The notes beneath the pieces are model-generated. The model ran no database searches, was not told the origin of the DNA, and saw only the letters and a list, made by a program, of their open reading frames with translations. A stretch of 30,955 nucleotides of DNA from an uncultured Bacteroides sp. (GTDB taxonomy: Bacteria > Bacteroidota > Bacteroidia > Bacteroidales > Bacteroidaceae). Shown in pieces: positions 7,543-15,578 of this stretch. The stretch spans positions 1 to 30,955 of the forward strand of contig USSR01000010.1 in the NCBI GenBank assembly GCA_900557355.1, in the 5' to 3' direction. The position numbers were made by a program, and so were the translations under genes. The stretch's first letter is position 1, and every line of letters starts with the position of its first letter.

Positions 7543-8607
7543 TTACCTCCCACCGACACAGATTCCATAGACTTTAGGAATCATTCGCTTAAGGCATACA
7601 CCTACCCCGACCCATATAATTGTAAATATCCAAGGTGATAGTAGATAAGAAATAGCAAAGCTCAAACAATTATGTCCAAACGGAACAACCAACAGTTTTC
7701 TAACAATATTCAAGGTAGGTTCATGATATAGATAAATAAAAAACGTATAGTTACAAGCCAATAATAGCCACTTGTGCTCTTTCAATATGAACGAAGAAGA
7801 GACAACAAGGTCATAGCACTTCCACAGAGCAACTAATCCACAGGCAGTAGTTAAAATTGTAAAAACACTATTTGATATTACAAAGCTAGCTTGACAAATA
7901 CAAAGAATGACAAATAAGAATACAATTACCCCAATATCCATTTTAAAATTCAAAGATTTGCCTTCTTTTGATAAACATAAATCACCTAACATAAACCAGC
8001 AAATGCTACGCAAAGGAATAAATGATAAAGATAACGCACTAACAAAAAGCAAAATCATCACTCCTGCTAACTTATTAAGAAATAAAGCTTTACGAAGATA
8101 GAAAAGCAAAGGACTTATAATTATTATAATAATCAAATCCTGCATAAACCAGAGATGAAATCCCCATGGGCTAGGTGAATATGGGGCCTCAATATATACA
8201 GCTTCTACTATATTCGCCCAATTCTTCCAAGTGAATTGTTCTGTAAAACCTCCACCATTCATAAAAATAGCAGCAACAGGTATATTTTCTATAACGATAT
8301 AAAACAATGGCAAGAACCATGCAGCAATAAGAAAAGGCATTAAGATTGTCCATACTCGTTTATTCATTTTTTTCCATACATCATCTACCCCTTTTACACC
8401 AAGAAAAAACAGATAACCCGAGATAGCAAAGAACATAGGAACTGCACACTGCCCCAAACATTGCGATATAGTTACCTGCAGATAATGATTGAACAGCATA
8501 CCTTGTATTTCATGAGGATAATCATGAAAAGAAGAATGAATATAGAGCACCAAGATAATCGAGAGAAAAGAGATTATCTTAATTTTATCACTTTGATATT
8601 GTGTCAT
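7543..8607 (-). CDS. Acyltransferase 3 family membrane protein
   Basis: 354-aa polytopic membrane protein with about ten hydrophobic helices. The N-terminal helix IKIISFLSIILVLYIHSSFH carries the conserved His of acyltransferase 3 proteins, followed by CAVPMFFAISGYLFF, the second family signature (about residues 53-68). Members transfer acyl groups, usually acetyl, from the cytoplasm to sugars at or across the inner membrane. WGFHLWFMQDLIIIIIISPL in the middle is also typical of the family. It is an intact counterpart to the frameshifted acyltransferase 3 further down the operon. The start ATG shares one base with the stop of the GT42-like gene (TAATG), so the two are translationally coupled. 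Confidence 0.85.
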   Translation of the reverse strand: MTQYQSDKIKIISFLSIILVLYIHSSFHDYPHEIQGMLFNHYLQVTISQCLGQCAVPMFFAISGYLFFLGVKGVDDVWKKMNKRVWTILMPFLIAAWFLPLFYIVIENIPVAAIFMNGGGFTEQFTWKNWANIVEAVYIEAPYSPSPWGFHLWFMQDLIIIIIISPLLFYLRKALFLNKLAGVMILLFVSALSLSFIPLRSICWFMLGDLCLSKEGKSLNFKMDIGVIVFLFVILCICQASFVISNSVFTILTTACGLVALWKCYDLVVSSSFILKEHKWLLLACNYTFFIYLYHEPTLNIVRKLLVVPFGHNCLSFAISYLLSPWIFTIIWVGVGVCLKRMIPKVYGICVGGR

Positions 8608-9389
8608 TATTTGCTTTCAAAAACAGGTAAGACCGACTCACGTGGAAACATATCCAACAATCCACCGTTTGTAATATTGATAACCTTTATCCCACGCTTT
8701 TTACAATAATTAGACAATCGATTCAAATCATGGAGATGGCGAGAATGCATCATCAAATCAATCACAAATTGAGTAGTTGTTTTATTTTCCAACTCTTTAT
8801 CGTTACCATAGAAATGACTATCCGCAGTTTTCACCATCTCATGGCCAATACCCGTAGCATCAAAACCTGTGAAATAAATATGAGAATATTTCTGCTGGAT
8901 AGCAAATGAAAAACACTCACCAGAAACGCCCAAATTGTAAAATGGCAGCCTCCAAGTTATCCAAATAATATGCGCTCTATAAGGTTCAAACATTTCCTTT
9001 TGGCTCCACAATAAAGGCATTAATATTTTTGTATTTGGACTCTTTTTCAATATTTCACCTAACCATGAAACCGGCCATACTCCATTGAGCATTTTCGGAT
9101 CAACAAAAACATGGTAGGTCGGCTGTAATTCTTCATATAGTGGATGCATAAAACCACGATTTACAAACATAGTACATTTACCTTTCAACATACTCAAATC
9201 TTGAGTATTCAAAGAAGGAGCATTCAATATCACATAGATATCTTTGCCCTCACCTTCCAAAGGCAATGCCTGCATTTGTTTTCTTACCTTACTTAAAGCA
9301 GGACTCACTTTGCTTTTCAAATTGCGCAACCCTTCAGCAAAGGAAATTATCCAATCATCCTTTATAATCATTAAAGACCAAAAATCCAT
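8607..9389 (-). CDS. GT42 (Cst-like) / DUF115-like putative sialyltransferase-type glycosyltransferase
   Basis: 260-aa protein that I could not assign with certainty. Its layout resembles Campylobacter Cst sialyltransferases (GT42) and the related DUF115/MptE-like fold. It has IYVILNAPSLNTQDLSMLKG (residues 51-70), matching the CMP-binding xNGPSLxxxD segment, FVDPKM near 95, GVSGECFSFA (154-163) followed by HIYFTGFDATG, and DSHFYGN (190-196) matching the Cst SHY segment with the catalytic-base His. NGGLLDMFPR closes the domain. It sits directly downstream of a CMP-sugar synthetase homologue and a kinase, which supports a role in transferring a CMP-activated keto acid. The alternative is a non-catalytic DUF115 protein. 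The start could also be the Met at residue 7. Confidence 0.6.
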   Translation of the reverse strand: MDFWSLMIIKDDWIISFAEGLRNLKSKVSPALSKVRKQMQALPLEGEGKDIYVILNAPSLNTQDLSMLKGKCTMFVNRGFMHPLYEELQPTYHVFVDPKMLNGVWPVSWLGEILKKSPNTKILMPLLWSQKEMFEPYRAHIIWITWRLPFYNLGVSGECFSFAIQQKYSHIYFTGFDATGIGHEMVKTADSHFYGNDKELENKTTTQFVIDLMMHSRHLHDLNRLSNYCKKRGIKVINITNGGLLDMFPRESVLPVFESK

Positions 9390-9394
9390 TCTAA

Positions 9395-10435
9395 TTATCT
9401 TTTTACACGTCCAGAACCATCCCCATCCATCAAGTTCTCAACTTCTTGTTTAGTAACTATATTATAATCTCCTTTAATGGTATGCTTTAAACATGAAGCA
9501 GCCACAGCAAAATCAAGTGCTTTCTGCTTATTGTCAGTATAAGTTAGCAAACCATAAATCAAAGCACCCATAAAGGAATCACCACCCCCTACTCTATCCA
9601 CAACATCTGTAATATCGTAAATTTTAGAATGATAGAATGTACCTGCATCACAAAGAATTCCACGCCAAGTATTATGATTTGCATTTATTGCACCGCGAAG
9701 TGTTACAGCCATTATTTTACAACGAGTGAACCTGTTCATCATTTGATGACACACTGATTCAAAAGCAGATTGATTCACCTTGCCATTGGTTTTGCCTGCA
9801 TCAAAATTTTCAGGTTTAATACCAAAAACCTTCTCACAATCCTCTTCGTTGCCAATAATAACATCACATCCTTCAACTAACCGTGTCATAATTTGAGCTG
9901 CAGTTTTACCATAATGCCAAAGGTTAGCCCGGTAATTAATATCACAAGATACTGTAATATTCATTTCATTAGCAGCCTGTATAGCTTCCAAACATACTTT
10001 AGCCGCATTTTCAGACAAAGCAGGAGTAATACCTGTCCAATGAAACCAACATGCATCTTTAAAAATTTCTTTCCAATCAATAACTCCTAGTTCAATAGTA
10101 GCCAAAGAAGAATTTGCTCTATCGTAAAATATGCGTGAAGGACGAGCATTTGATCCAGTTTCTAGATACAGAATTCCGATACGTTCACCACCACGAATCA
10201 CATGATCTATACCCACACGATGAGAGAGGAGTTCCATAATACATTTATCGGCAATAGGATTATCGGGTAATCTGGTAATATAATCCACTGCTATGCCATA
10301 ATTCGACAATGAGACCGCCACATTCGCTTCAGCACCCGCATAAGTCATATCCAACTGATGACATTGTGTTAACCTAAGATAATCAGGAGCTCCTAAACGA
10401 AGCATAATTTCACCAAAAGTCACTACCTTCTTCAT
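9395..10435 (-). CDS. PfkB family sugar kinase, 2-keto-3-deoxygluconate kinase (KdgK)-like
   Basis: 346-aa ribokinase-fold kinase. It shows GEIMLRL at the N-terminus, the PfkB signature region YAGAEANVAVSLSNYG (residues 32-47) and the C-terminal anion-hole/catalytic motif GGGDSFMGA (283-291) with the catalytic Asp. RANLW and NEEDCEKVFG are also typical of KdgK relatives, which phosphorylate 2-keto-3-deoxygluconate. A KdgK inside a polysaccharide operon is unusual because the enzyme is normally catabolic. Between a CMP-sugar synthetase and a GT42-like protein it more likely acts on a 2-keto-3-deoxy sugar acid, or its precursor, of a biosynthetic pathway. The start overlaps the CMP-synthetase stop (ATGA), and the GT42-like gene follows after 5 bases. 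Confidence 0.85.
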   Translation of the reverse strand: MKKVVTFGEIMLRLGAPDYLRLTQCHQLDMTYAGAEANVAVSLSNYGIAVDYITRLPDNPIADKCIMELLSHRVGIDHVIRGGERIGILYLETGSNARPSRIFYDRANSSLATIELGVIDWKEIFKDACWFHWTGITPALSENAAKVCLEAIQAANEMNITVSCDINYRANLWHYGKTAAQIMTRLVEGCDVIIGNEEDCEKVFGIKPENFDAGKTNGKVNQSAFESVCHQMMNRFTRCKIMAVTLRGAINANHNTWRGILCDAGTFYHSKIYDITDVVDRVGGGDSFMGALIYGLLTYTDNKQKALDFAVAASCLKHTIKGDYNIVTKQEVENLMDGDGSGRVKR

Positions 10436-11118
10436 CGATACAGATTTTTATACATTACTTCAGCAATAGTAAAATCATCCTCCCAATCAATATCAAAGGA
10501 GTGAATCTCATCCATCACATGTAGCATAGGATTCACACCAATACGATTTTTCTGCTCTATATACACCTCTCGTTTTGCCAGAAACATGGTATGATTAATT
10601 TCATATAAAGGTTCCAAATCTTGCGTTCTAGGCCAAGGAATGTTCGTAGTATTATTAATAAGTTTACCCTCACGATTCAATAGAAAATTCTTCAATTCAG
10701 TTACCCCAACCAATGAATCATAACCTTCATGAAGTTTGGATAAATAAAGTTCAATACCTTTATCATATTCGTTTGCACCAGCCAAAGGAGTAGTGACATG
10801 CCCCCAAAGAATGTGATCAGCATCAGTAATAGTAGGCACATAGCATATTAAATCTTGTAAATTGGTTGAACTAAGGCAGAGATTGTCAGGACGGGCAACT
10901 ATGCGAAGGCGACTATCTAAAGTAAATTTCTGCGCCACTTCCATACAAACTTCATCATTGGTAGAAAGAATAATTTCATCCACATGTTTAGTACTAAGCA
11001 ATTGCCTAATTTTATTTTCGACCAAACCACCCTCAATGCCTGCAAACGAACGGGTATTTTTATTTTTCACACGTTCACTACCCTTTCGAGCAGGGAGGAA
11101 AAAAGCTATTTTATCCAT
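10432..11118 (-). CDS. CMP-acylneuraminate synthetase (NeuA/PseF/KdsB-type cytidylyltransferase) homologue
   Basis: 228-aa cytidylyltransferase, the usual length for NeuA/PseF-type enzymes. N-terminal CTP-binding loop LPARKGSERVKNKN (residues 8-21), then a STND segment, ARPDNL, and near the C-terminus the DEIHSFDIDWEDDF metal-binding region shared with CMP-N-acetylneuraminate, legionaminate and pseudaminate synthetases. It activates a 2-keto sugar acid with CTP to give a CMP-sugar. The true substrate is unknown: no NeuB or NeuC homologue is in the window, and the neighbours are an HMGL-type aldolase fusion and a KdgK-like kinase. The active loop has Glu where many family members have Lys (GSER instead of GSKR). 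Confidence 0.88.
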   Translation of the reverse strand: MDKIAFFLPARKGSERVKNKNTRSFAGIEGGLVENKIRQLLSTKHVDEIILSTNDEVCMEVAQKFTLDSRLRIVARPDNLCLSSTNLQDLICYVPTITDADHILWGHVTTPLAGANEYDKGIELYLSKLHEGYDSLVGVTELKNFLLNREGKLINNTTNIPWPRTQDLEPLYEINHTMFLAKREVYIEQKNRIGVNPMLHVMDEIHSFDIDWEDDFTIAEVMYKNLYR

Positions 11119-11196
11119 ATTGTTATGGTTTTATTAATTCGATTAAAAATGTAACTGATAGATAATATTAGTAGTGAAAATAAATTTACAACAAGC

Positions 11197-12723
11197 CTAC
11201 AAATATTGATAAATAGATTCTACATTTAATTCTTTGTATAAAGAGGGTGTTAAAGAGGTCAGGATTTTACCCGTTACATTTGTAAAACTCAAAAAAAGAG
11301 TACGGTTTTCATTTGTTAGATCCATTTCCTTTTCAGAGAGTACTTGTCCTTGATAACCATCATAACCTATGAGATAAATTTTATCAGCCTGGAGTTCAAT
11401 GGCGGTCTGAAGAGCAACTGCAGTACACGAATCCATGTATGTATTTGTAAAAGATATCTGCGAAAGTTCTTGTGTACACTTTTCCGCATATACTGGTACT
11501 TCAGTACCCATTGTCCGAGGATAAGGAGACAGAAGGCACTCACCCTTAAAATCAGTTCCACTTATATTTTGCGACAGTCGTTTGGCTTCATTTCCCACCA
11601 AACAATAATATTTCTTATTAACAACTTCATTATATAAAGCTGCATGCCGAGCCGTAACAAAAAGTAACGGCATATCAGGATTATTATGAATATATTCCTT
11701 TATAGCTTCCTGATGTTCCAGTACACTATTCCCCCCTCCAATAATCAATACTTTCTCTACTTTATCAGCTCTTAACACTGAATAATGCGCATTATCCTTG
11801 ACCTTATTTCGTTTATTGTCCAAAGCTCTAACAATACTATTAAAACTATAAGTACGATTGGCTACCCAATCCATCACTTCTTTTTGAGAAATAGAATTGG
11901 CACCAGACAACATATAAGGCAAGTTTGTACCCCATTGATATTTATCATGAAGTGATTGGAAAGCTGTAATCACATCACCTAACACATTAAAATCAACTTC
12001 CAACCCTCCTTTGTTCAAGTAAGTAAGTAACAATTCCATGTTCAAGTTCCCTGCACCACGTCCCATCCCCAAAATTGTGGCATCCACATAATCTATCCCG
12101 CATTCAATAGCTGTCAGAGTATTTACCAATCCCAGCTGCAAGTTGTTATGCCCATGAAAACCTACTGGACAAGTTGTATTCTGCTTAACTGTTTGAAAGA
12201 TTGCTTTCAATTCTTCAGGTGATACGCCACCAAATGAATCAACCATACAAAACAAATCAGCAACCTTATTTATCTTATTCAACTTTGATAAAAAGCCTTC
12301 ATAATCATCCCACTTAGACATATACATGGTATTGAATCCCACTTCAAAGCCTAAAGTCTTAATAGATTGAGCTAAAATAACTGCTCTATCAAAGTTATTA
12401 GGGTCAACAGCTATTCTAATCATATCTACCAATCCCTGAATAGGAACCAACAAGGTATCCAGATCTTCAGGACGCGTATTTTTTTCATTTAACATTACAG
12501 CAATCTTCTTAATACAAGTAGTTTTGATATGACGAAGAACTGAAACTGGTGAATAACCAAACTTTCCCATATACTCCTTAGTGGGGATACTACGGTAACC
12601 TAACTCAATATAATCAATAGGCAGAACATTCATAGCTTGAATATAAACGTCAACTATCTTTGAATCAAAATCCCAATTGGTGTAATAACCACCATCACGG
12701 AGAGTACAATCTAATATCTTCAT
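11197..12723 (-). CDS. HMGL-like (DRE-TIM) aldolase fused to a C-terminal Rossmann/DUF115-like domain
   Basis: 508 aa, far longer than a lone HMGL-type aldolase domain. Residues 1-270 are a DRE-TIM barrel: LDCTLRDGGYY with the catalytic Arg9 and metal-binding Asp10, ELGYRS near 41, and the metal-binding FHGHNN (189-194). The relatives are 4-hydroxy-2-oxovalerate aldolase and homocitrate synthase, which make or break a bond next to a pyruvate or acetyl unit. Residues about 320-508 form a second domain: KVLIIGGGNSVLEHQEAIK, LFVTARHAALY, then DSCTAVALQTAIELQADKIY followed by LIGYDGYQGQ. The layout recalls DUF115/GT42 folds, but without a recognisable SH active-site motif. It likely builds a 4-hydroxy-2-keto sugar acid that the downstream CMP-synthetase activates. 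The start overlaps the GT4 stop (ATGA). Confidence 0.8.
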   Translation of the reverse strand: MKILDCTLRDGGYYTNWDFDSKIVDVYIQAMNVLPIDYIELGYRSIPTKEYMGKFGYSPVSVLRHIKTTCIKKIAVMLNEKNTRPEDLDTLLVPIQGLVDMIRIAVDPNNFDRAVILAQSIKTLGFEVGFNTMYMSKWDDYEGFLSKLNKINKVADLFCMVDSFGGVSPEELKAIFQTVKQNTTCPVGFHGHNNLQLGLVNTLTAIECGIDYVDATILGMGRGAGNLNMELLLTYLNKGGLEVDFNVLGDVITAFQSLHDKYQWGTNLPYMLSGANSISQKEVMDWVANRTYSFNSIVRALDNKRNKVKDNAHYSVLRADKVEKVLIIGGGNSVLEHQEAIKEYIHNNPDMPLLFVTARHAALYNEVVNKKYYCLVGNEAKRLSQNISGTDFKGECLLSPYPRTMGTEVPVYAEKCTQELSQISFTNTYMDSCTAVALQTAIELQADKIYLIGYDGYQGQVLSEKEMDLTNENRTLFLSFTNVTGKILTSLTPSLYKELNVESIYQYL

Positions 12724-13715
12724 AGTTTTTTATATATATTTATATACTGTTGGGCACAACTTGCCACTTTATAATTTTCAACATTCTTCAATCCTTTCGC
12801 TACTATGTCGTTACGTAATGAATCATTGCTAATTAACGACAAAATTGCACTTCTAAGTTCTTCTGCATCTTTAGGATTATTTACAAGGATGGCTGCACCT
12901 CCCGCAACTGAACGCATTGGTTCCTTATTTGTTGAGATAACAGCACGCCCTACTGCCTGTGCTTCAATAGTTATAGCCCCCAATCCTTCGTATATAGAAG
13001 GAAAACATACAATATCACAATTTTGATATTCAGCAACCAACTGTTCATTTGAAAGATTCCAATCATTACTATAATCTATGCCAAGTTCTTGAGCAAGTTG
13101 AACCTGTGTTTCTGTCATCTTCCGTATTATACGTAAATGGCAATTCAAACCTTTTACAGCACGCATAGTTGTCTCAAGATTCTTATTAGATCCCGTACCT
13201 ATCTGAAGAATAACAGGTTTATCTTTATTGATGGTTATTTTAGGAGTATAGATATATTCATCTACACTATGATGGTTGGCTCTCACCACTTTATTAGCAA
13301 CAGAAGGTACCAAACGAATGATTTCATCTCGTGTAAAGTCACTAATAGCAACAATCTTGTCAGCCAAACAAAAAGGGAAATAGAGTTGGAACAGATATAA
13401 ATAAGCTTTCTTTATTTTTGACATAGGCTTATTGGTATAGAATCCTAAATCATGCACCGTAAGTACAGATTTTACCCCTATCAAAGCAAACATGCAAAAA
13501 TGAATCTCCCCAGTAATATGATTTATACCAGTTTTCGTCCTATTTCGATAGACATATAAGATGTTCCTCCACATCTTATATAGACTATAAGAAGCATAAG
13601 GCACATAATAGCTTTTAACCTGCTGTGATTTACTTATCTCATCTATTAATACAGCAAAAGCCTTACCAATACTTATCGCACTATCCTTGGAACGCGTAAA
13701 AAAAACAATTTTCAT
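12720..13715 (-). CDS. Glycosyltransferase family 4 (GT-B)
   Basis: 331-aa GT4 glycosyltransferase with a shorter than usual N-terminal domain. Seen: TVHDLGFYT (about residues 92-100) in the acceptor domain, VAISDFTRDEI near 130, and the donor-binding block PSIYEGLGAITIEAQAVG with the Glu-x7-Glu pair (about 250-267). VILQIGTGSNKNLE is the domain linker typical of mannosyl- and heptosyl-type GT4 enzymes. It lies between the last GDP-heptose gene (1-base gap) and the aldolase fusion (4-base overlap), so GDP-heptose is a plausible donor, though this is from context only. Confidence 0.88.
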   Translation of the reverse strand: MKIVFFTRSKDSAISIGKAFAVLIDEISKSQQVKSYYVPYASYSLYKMWRNILYVYRNRTKTGINHITGEIHFCMFALIGVKSVLTVHDLGFYTNKPMSKIKKAYLYLFQLYFPFCLADKIVAISDFTRDEIIRLVPSVANKVVRANHHSVDEYIYTPKITINKDKPVILQIGTGSNKNLETTMRAVKGLNCHLRIIRKMTETQVQLAQELGIDYSNDWNLSNEQLVAEYQNCDIVCFPSIYEGLGAITIEAQAVGRAVISTNKEPMRSVAGGAAILVNNPKDAEELRSAILSLISNDSLRNDIVAKGLKNVENYKVASCAQQYINIYKKL

Positions 13716-13716
13716 A

Positions 13717-14223
13717 TCAATCTGTTGTTTCTTTAATAAATACCACTTGTTGACGGTCTACTTTTATAAAATCTATTCCACAATTATGAGCAAAGGCCAT
13801 ATCGCAATCCCCATCTCCAATCATCAGTGTAGTAGCAACATTTATATCCGGGTAATCTAAACATATTTGTTGCCACATTCCAACATTTGGCTTACGTGTT
13901 AAATCTTCATCACTCACTCCAACCGAATAATACACTTTGTCGATTCGCCCACCAACAGCTTCAATTTCAGATATCATTTGACTGTGAATATCACTTAATT
14001 GTTGTTCTGTCATGTACCCTTTGCCCACCCCTCTCTGATTAGTAACTACAAAAATATATTTGGCTGTTAATGCAAATCGGGCTAATGTATTTAAGACTTC
14101 AGGAAGGAATTCAAATTCCTCCCAACACTTTACATAATCACCTTGACGTTGACGGTTAAGAGTACCATCACGATCAAGCAAAATAGTACTATAGCCTGTG
14201 ATATCAATATCTTTTAATAACAT
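13717..14223 (-). CDS. gmhB: D-glycero-D-manno-heptose 1,7-bisphosphate 7-phosphatase (GmhB-like)
   Basis: 168-aa HAD-superfamily phosphatase that removes the 7-phosphate of heptose 1,7-bisphosphate. HAD motif I is DRDGTLN (17-23), motif II TNQ (61-63), motif III within TRKPNVGM (109-116), and motif IV GDGDCD (136-141). Translation could begin much further upstream, inside the hddC gene, but the ATG at 14221-14223 gives a family-length protein that begins just before strand 1; I chose it. The Cys/His zinc loop seen in E. coli GmhB before the RKP motif is not evident: the segment reads SVGVSDEDLTRKP. It lies 4 bases after hddC and 1 base before the next GT4, as the final member of the heptose block. 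Confidence 0.88.
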   Translation of the reverse strand: MLLKDIDITGYSTILLDRDGTLNRQRQGDYVKCWEEFEFLPEVLNTLARFALTAKYIFVVTNQRGVGKGYMTEQQLSDIHSQMISEIEAVGGRIDKVYYSVGVSDEDLTRKPNVGMWQQICLDYPDINVATTLMIGDGDCDMAFAHNCGIDFIKVDRQQVVFIKETTD

Positions 14224-14227
14224 GATT

Positions 14228-14932
14228 TTAAAACAATAATTTGAAATCAATATTGGCTTGAATATAGTCAGACGGGATACCAATATCCTTAAAATAGCCA
14301 TCAGAAGTAATCCCATGGAGTGTACCAACCTCACACTGTTTCTCCATAACCTCAGTCTCAAAAGAGAACTTTTCCGGATATTCATTCATAGATAACTTAA
14401 CACGGTCAATAACGTATACTCCACCATTGATTAGCCCTGCAGAACAATAAGTTTTCTCATGAAAAGCAATAATATGCCCATCAGTTGCCAATTCCACAGC
14501 TCCATAACGTTCAAAATTTCGCATAGATTTCAGCGCCACAGTTAAATAGCTATCCATGCGTATATGCTCGTTCATCAATCGAACCAAGTCAACATCAAAA
14601 AATGTGTCGCCATTAAGAATTACAACATTATCATTCAAACAATGTTTCAGTGCTTCTCTAATTCCTCCACCAGTACCCAAAGGAGTTTCTTCTACAGCAT
14701 ATTCAAATAAAAAAGGGAAATCATCTCTCACATCATCAACCCATTTATATATCACTTCTCGTAAGTAGCCCACTGAAAGCACCACACGACTTACATCATA
14801 ACGAGTTAAATATCGAAGTAAATACCATAAAAATGGTTTATTGTCTATTGGAGCCATACATTTGGGAATTTCATTGCCTATAGCTGAACGTAAACGTGTC
14901 CCCAATCCCCCTGCTAAAATAATTACTTCCAT
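14228..14932 (-). CDS. hddC: D-glycero-alpha-D-manno-heptose 1-phosphate guanylyltransferase (HddC-like)
   Basis: 234-aa sugar nucleotidyltransferase. The N-terminal signature IILAGGLGTRLRS binds the nucleotide triphosphate, IPKCMAPIDNKPFL follows with the conserved Lys, and LNGDTFFDVD (about residues 106-115) gives the metal-binding Asp. Length and motifs agree with HddC, which uses GTP and heptose 1-phosphate to make GDP-D-glycero-alpha-D-manno-heptose. The generic alternative, a glucose- or mannose-1-phosphate nucleotidyltransferase, is made unlikely by the neighbours HddA, GmhA and GmhB, which form the remaining three steps with gaps of only a few bases. Confidence 0.88.
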   Translation of the reverse strand: MEVIILAGGLGTRLRSAIGNEIPKCMAPIDNKPFLWYLLRYLTRYDVSRVVLSVGYLREVIYKWVDDVRDDFPFLFEYAVEETPLGTGGGIREALKHCLNDNVVILNGDTFFDVDLVRLMNEHIRMDSYLTVALKSMRNFERYGAVELATDGHIIAFHEKTYCSAGLINGGVYVIDRVKLSMNEYPEKFSFETEVMEKQCEVGTLHGITSDGYFKDIGIPSDYIQANIDFKLLF

Positions 14933-14943
14933 TACATTGTAAT

Positions 14944-15576
14944 TTATGAATTAAAAAAATAGTCTTCAAGCATTAGACAGAGGCAGTGATAAATTGGCAA
15001 ATGGAGTTCTTGAATTTGATAGGTTTCTGTACTAGGCACACGAATACAGACATCAGACATGGCAGACAGCTTACTATCATTCTCACCTGTAAGGCCTATT
15101 ACAACCATTCCTTTTGCTTTTGCTGCAACAACTGCATACAACACATTCCTGCTATTACCTGATGTAGAAATAGCAAATAGAACATCATTCTTACAACCAT
15201 ATCCATACACTTGTTGAGCAAAACAAATTATTGGTTCACAATCATTCATATAGGCAGTAGTTAGAGCAGGATGACCGTCAAGTGCTATTGCAGGAAGAGC
15301 ACCTTGAAGATTGTCTGCTAGAGTCCTCCCCATTAAGCTATCAATTTCCACTAATTTTTCTACCTCAATTGAAGCAAGATGACGAGCTTTCTTAAATCCT
15401 TTCATCAACTCCCCCACAATATGTTCAGCATCAGCAGCACTTCCTCCATTACCACAAACCAATAATTTACCACCATTTTTATAGCAATCTCTAATAAATT
15501 CGAAAGCTATTATAATATTACCCTTGCAACATTCCAAATGAGGATATCTCATTATTAACAAATCAAGATTGCTCAT
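14944..15576 (-). CDS. gmhA: Sedoheptulose 7-phosphate isomerase (GmhA)
   Basis: 210-aa SIS-domain protein. CGNGGSAADAEH at residues 41-52 and STSGNS at 137-142 are the two phosphosugar-binding segments; GELMKGF follows the first, as in phosphoheptose isomerases. It converts sedoheptulose 7-phosphate to D-glycero-D-manno-heptose 7-phosphate, the first step of the pathway, probably as a homotetramer in the cytoplasm. It is slightly longer than E. coli GmhA and carries HLASIEVEKLVEIDS in the region that differs between GmhA and DiaA. Two bases separate it from hddA and 11 from hddC. Confidence 0.92.
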   Translation of the reverse strand: MSNLDLLIMRYPHLECCKGNIIIAFEFIRDCYKNGGKLLVCGNGGSAADAEHIVGELMKGFKKARHLASIEVEKLVEIDSLMGRTLADNLQGALPAIALDGHPALTTAYMNDCEPIICFAQQVYGYGCKNDVLFAISTSGNSRNVLYAVVAAKAKGMVVIGLTGENDSKLSAMSDVCIRVPSTETYQIQELHLPIYHCLCLMLEDYFFNS

Positions 15577-15578
15577 AT

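Noticed and set aside
14224..14385. Longer N-terminal extension of GmhB reaching into hddC
   Set aside because: The extra residues are basic and low in family similarity, come from an out-of-frame reading of hddC, and the internal ATG gives the correct family length.
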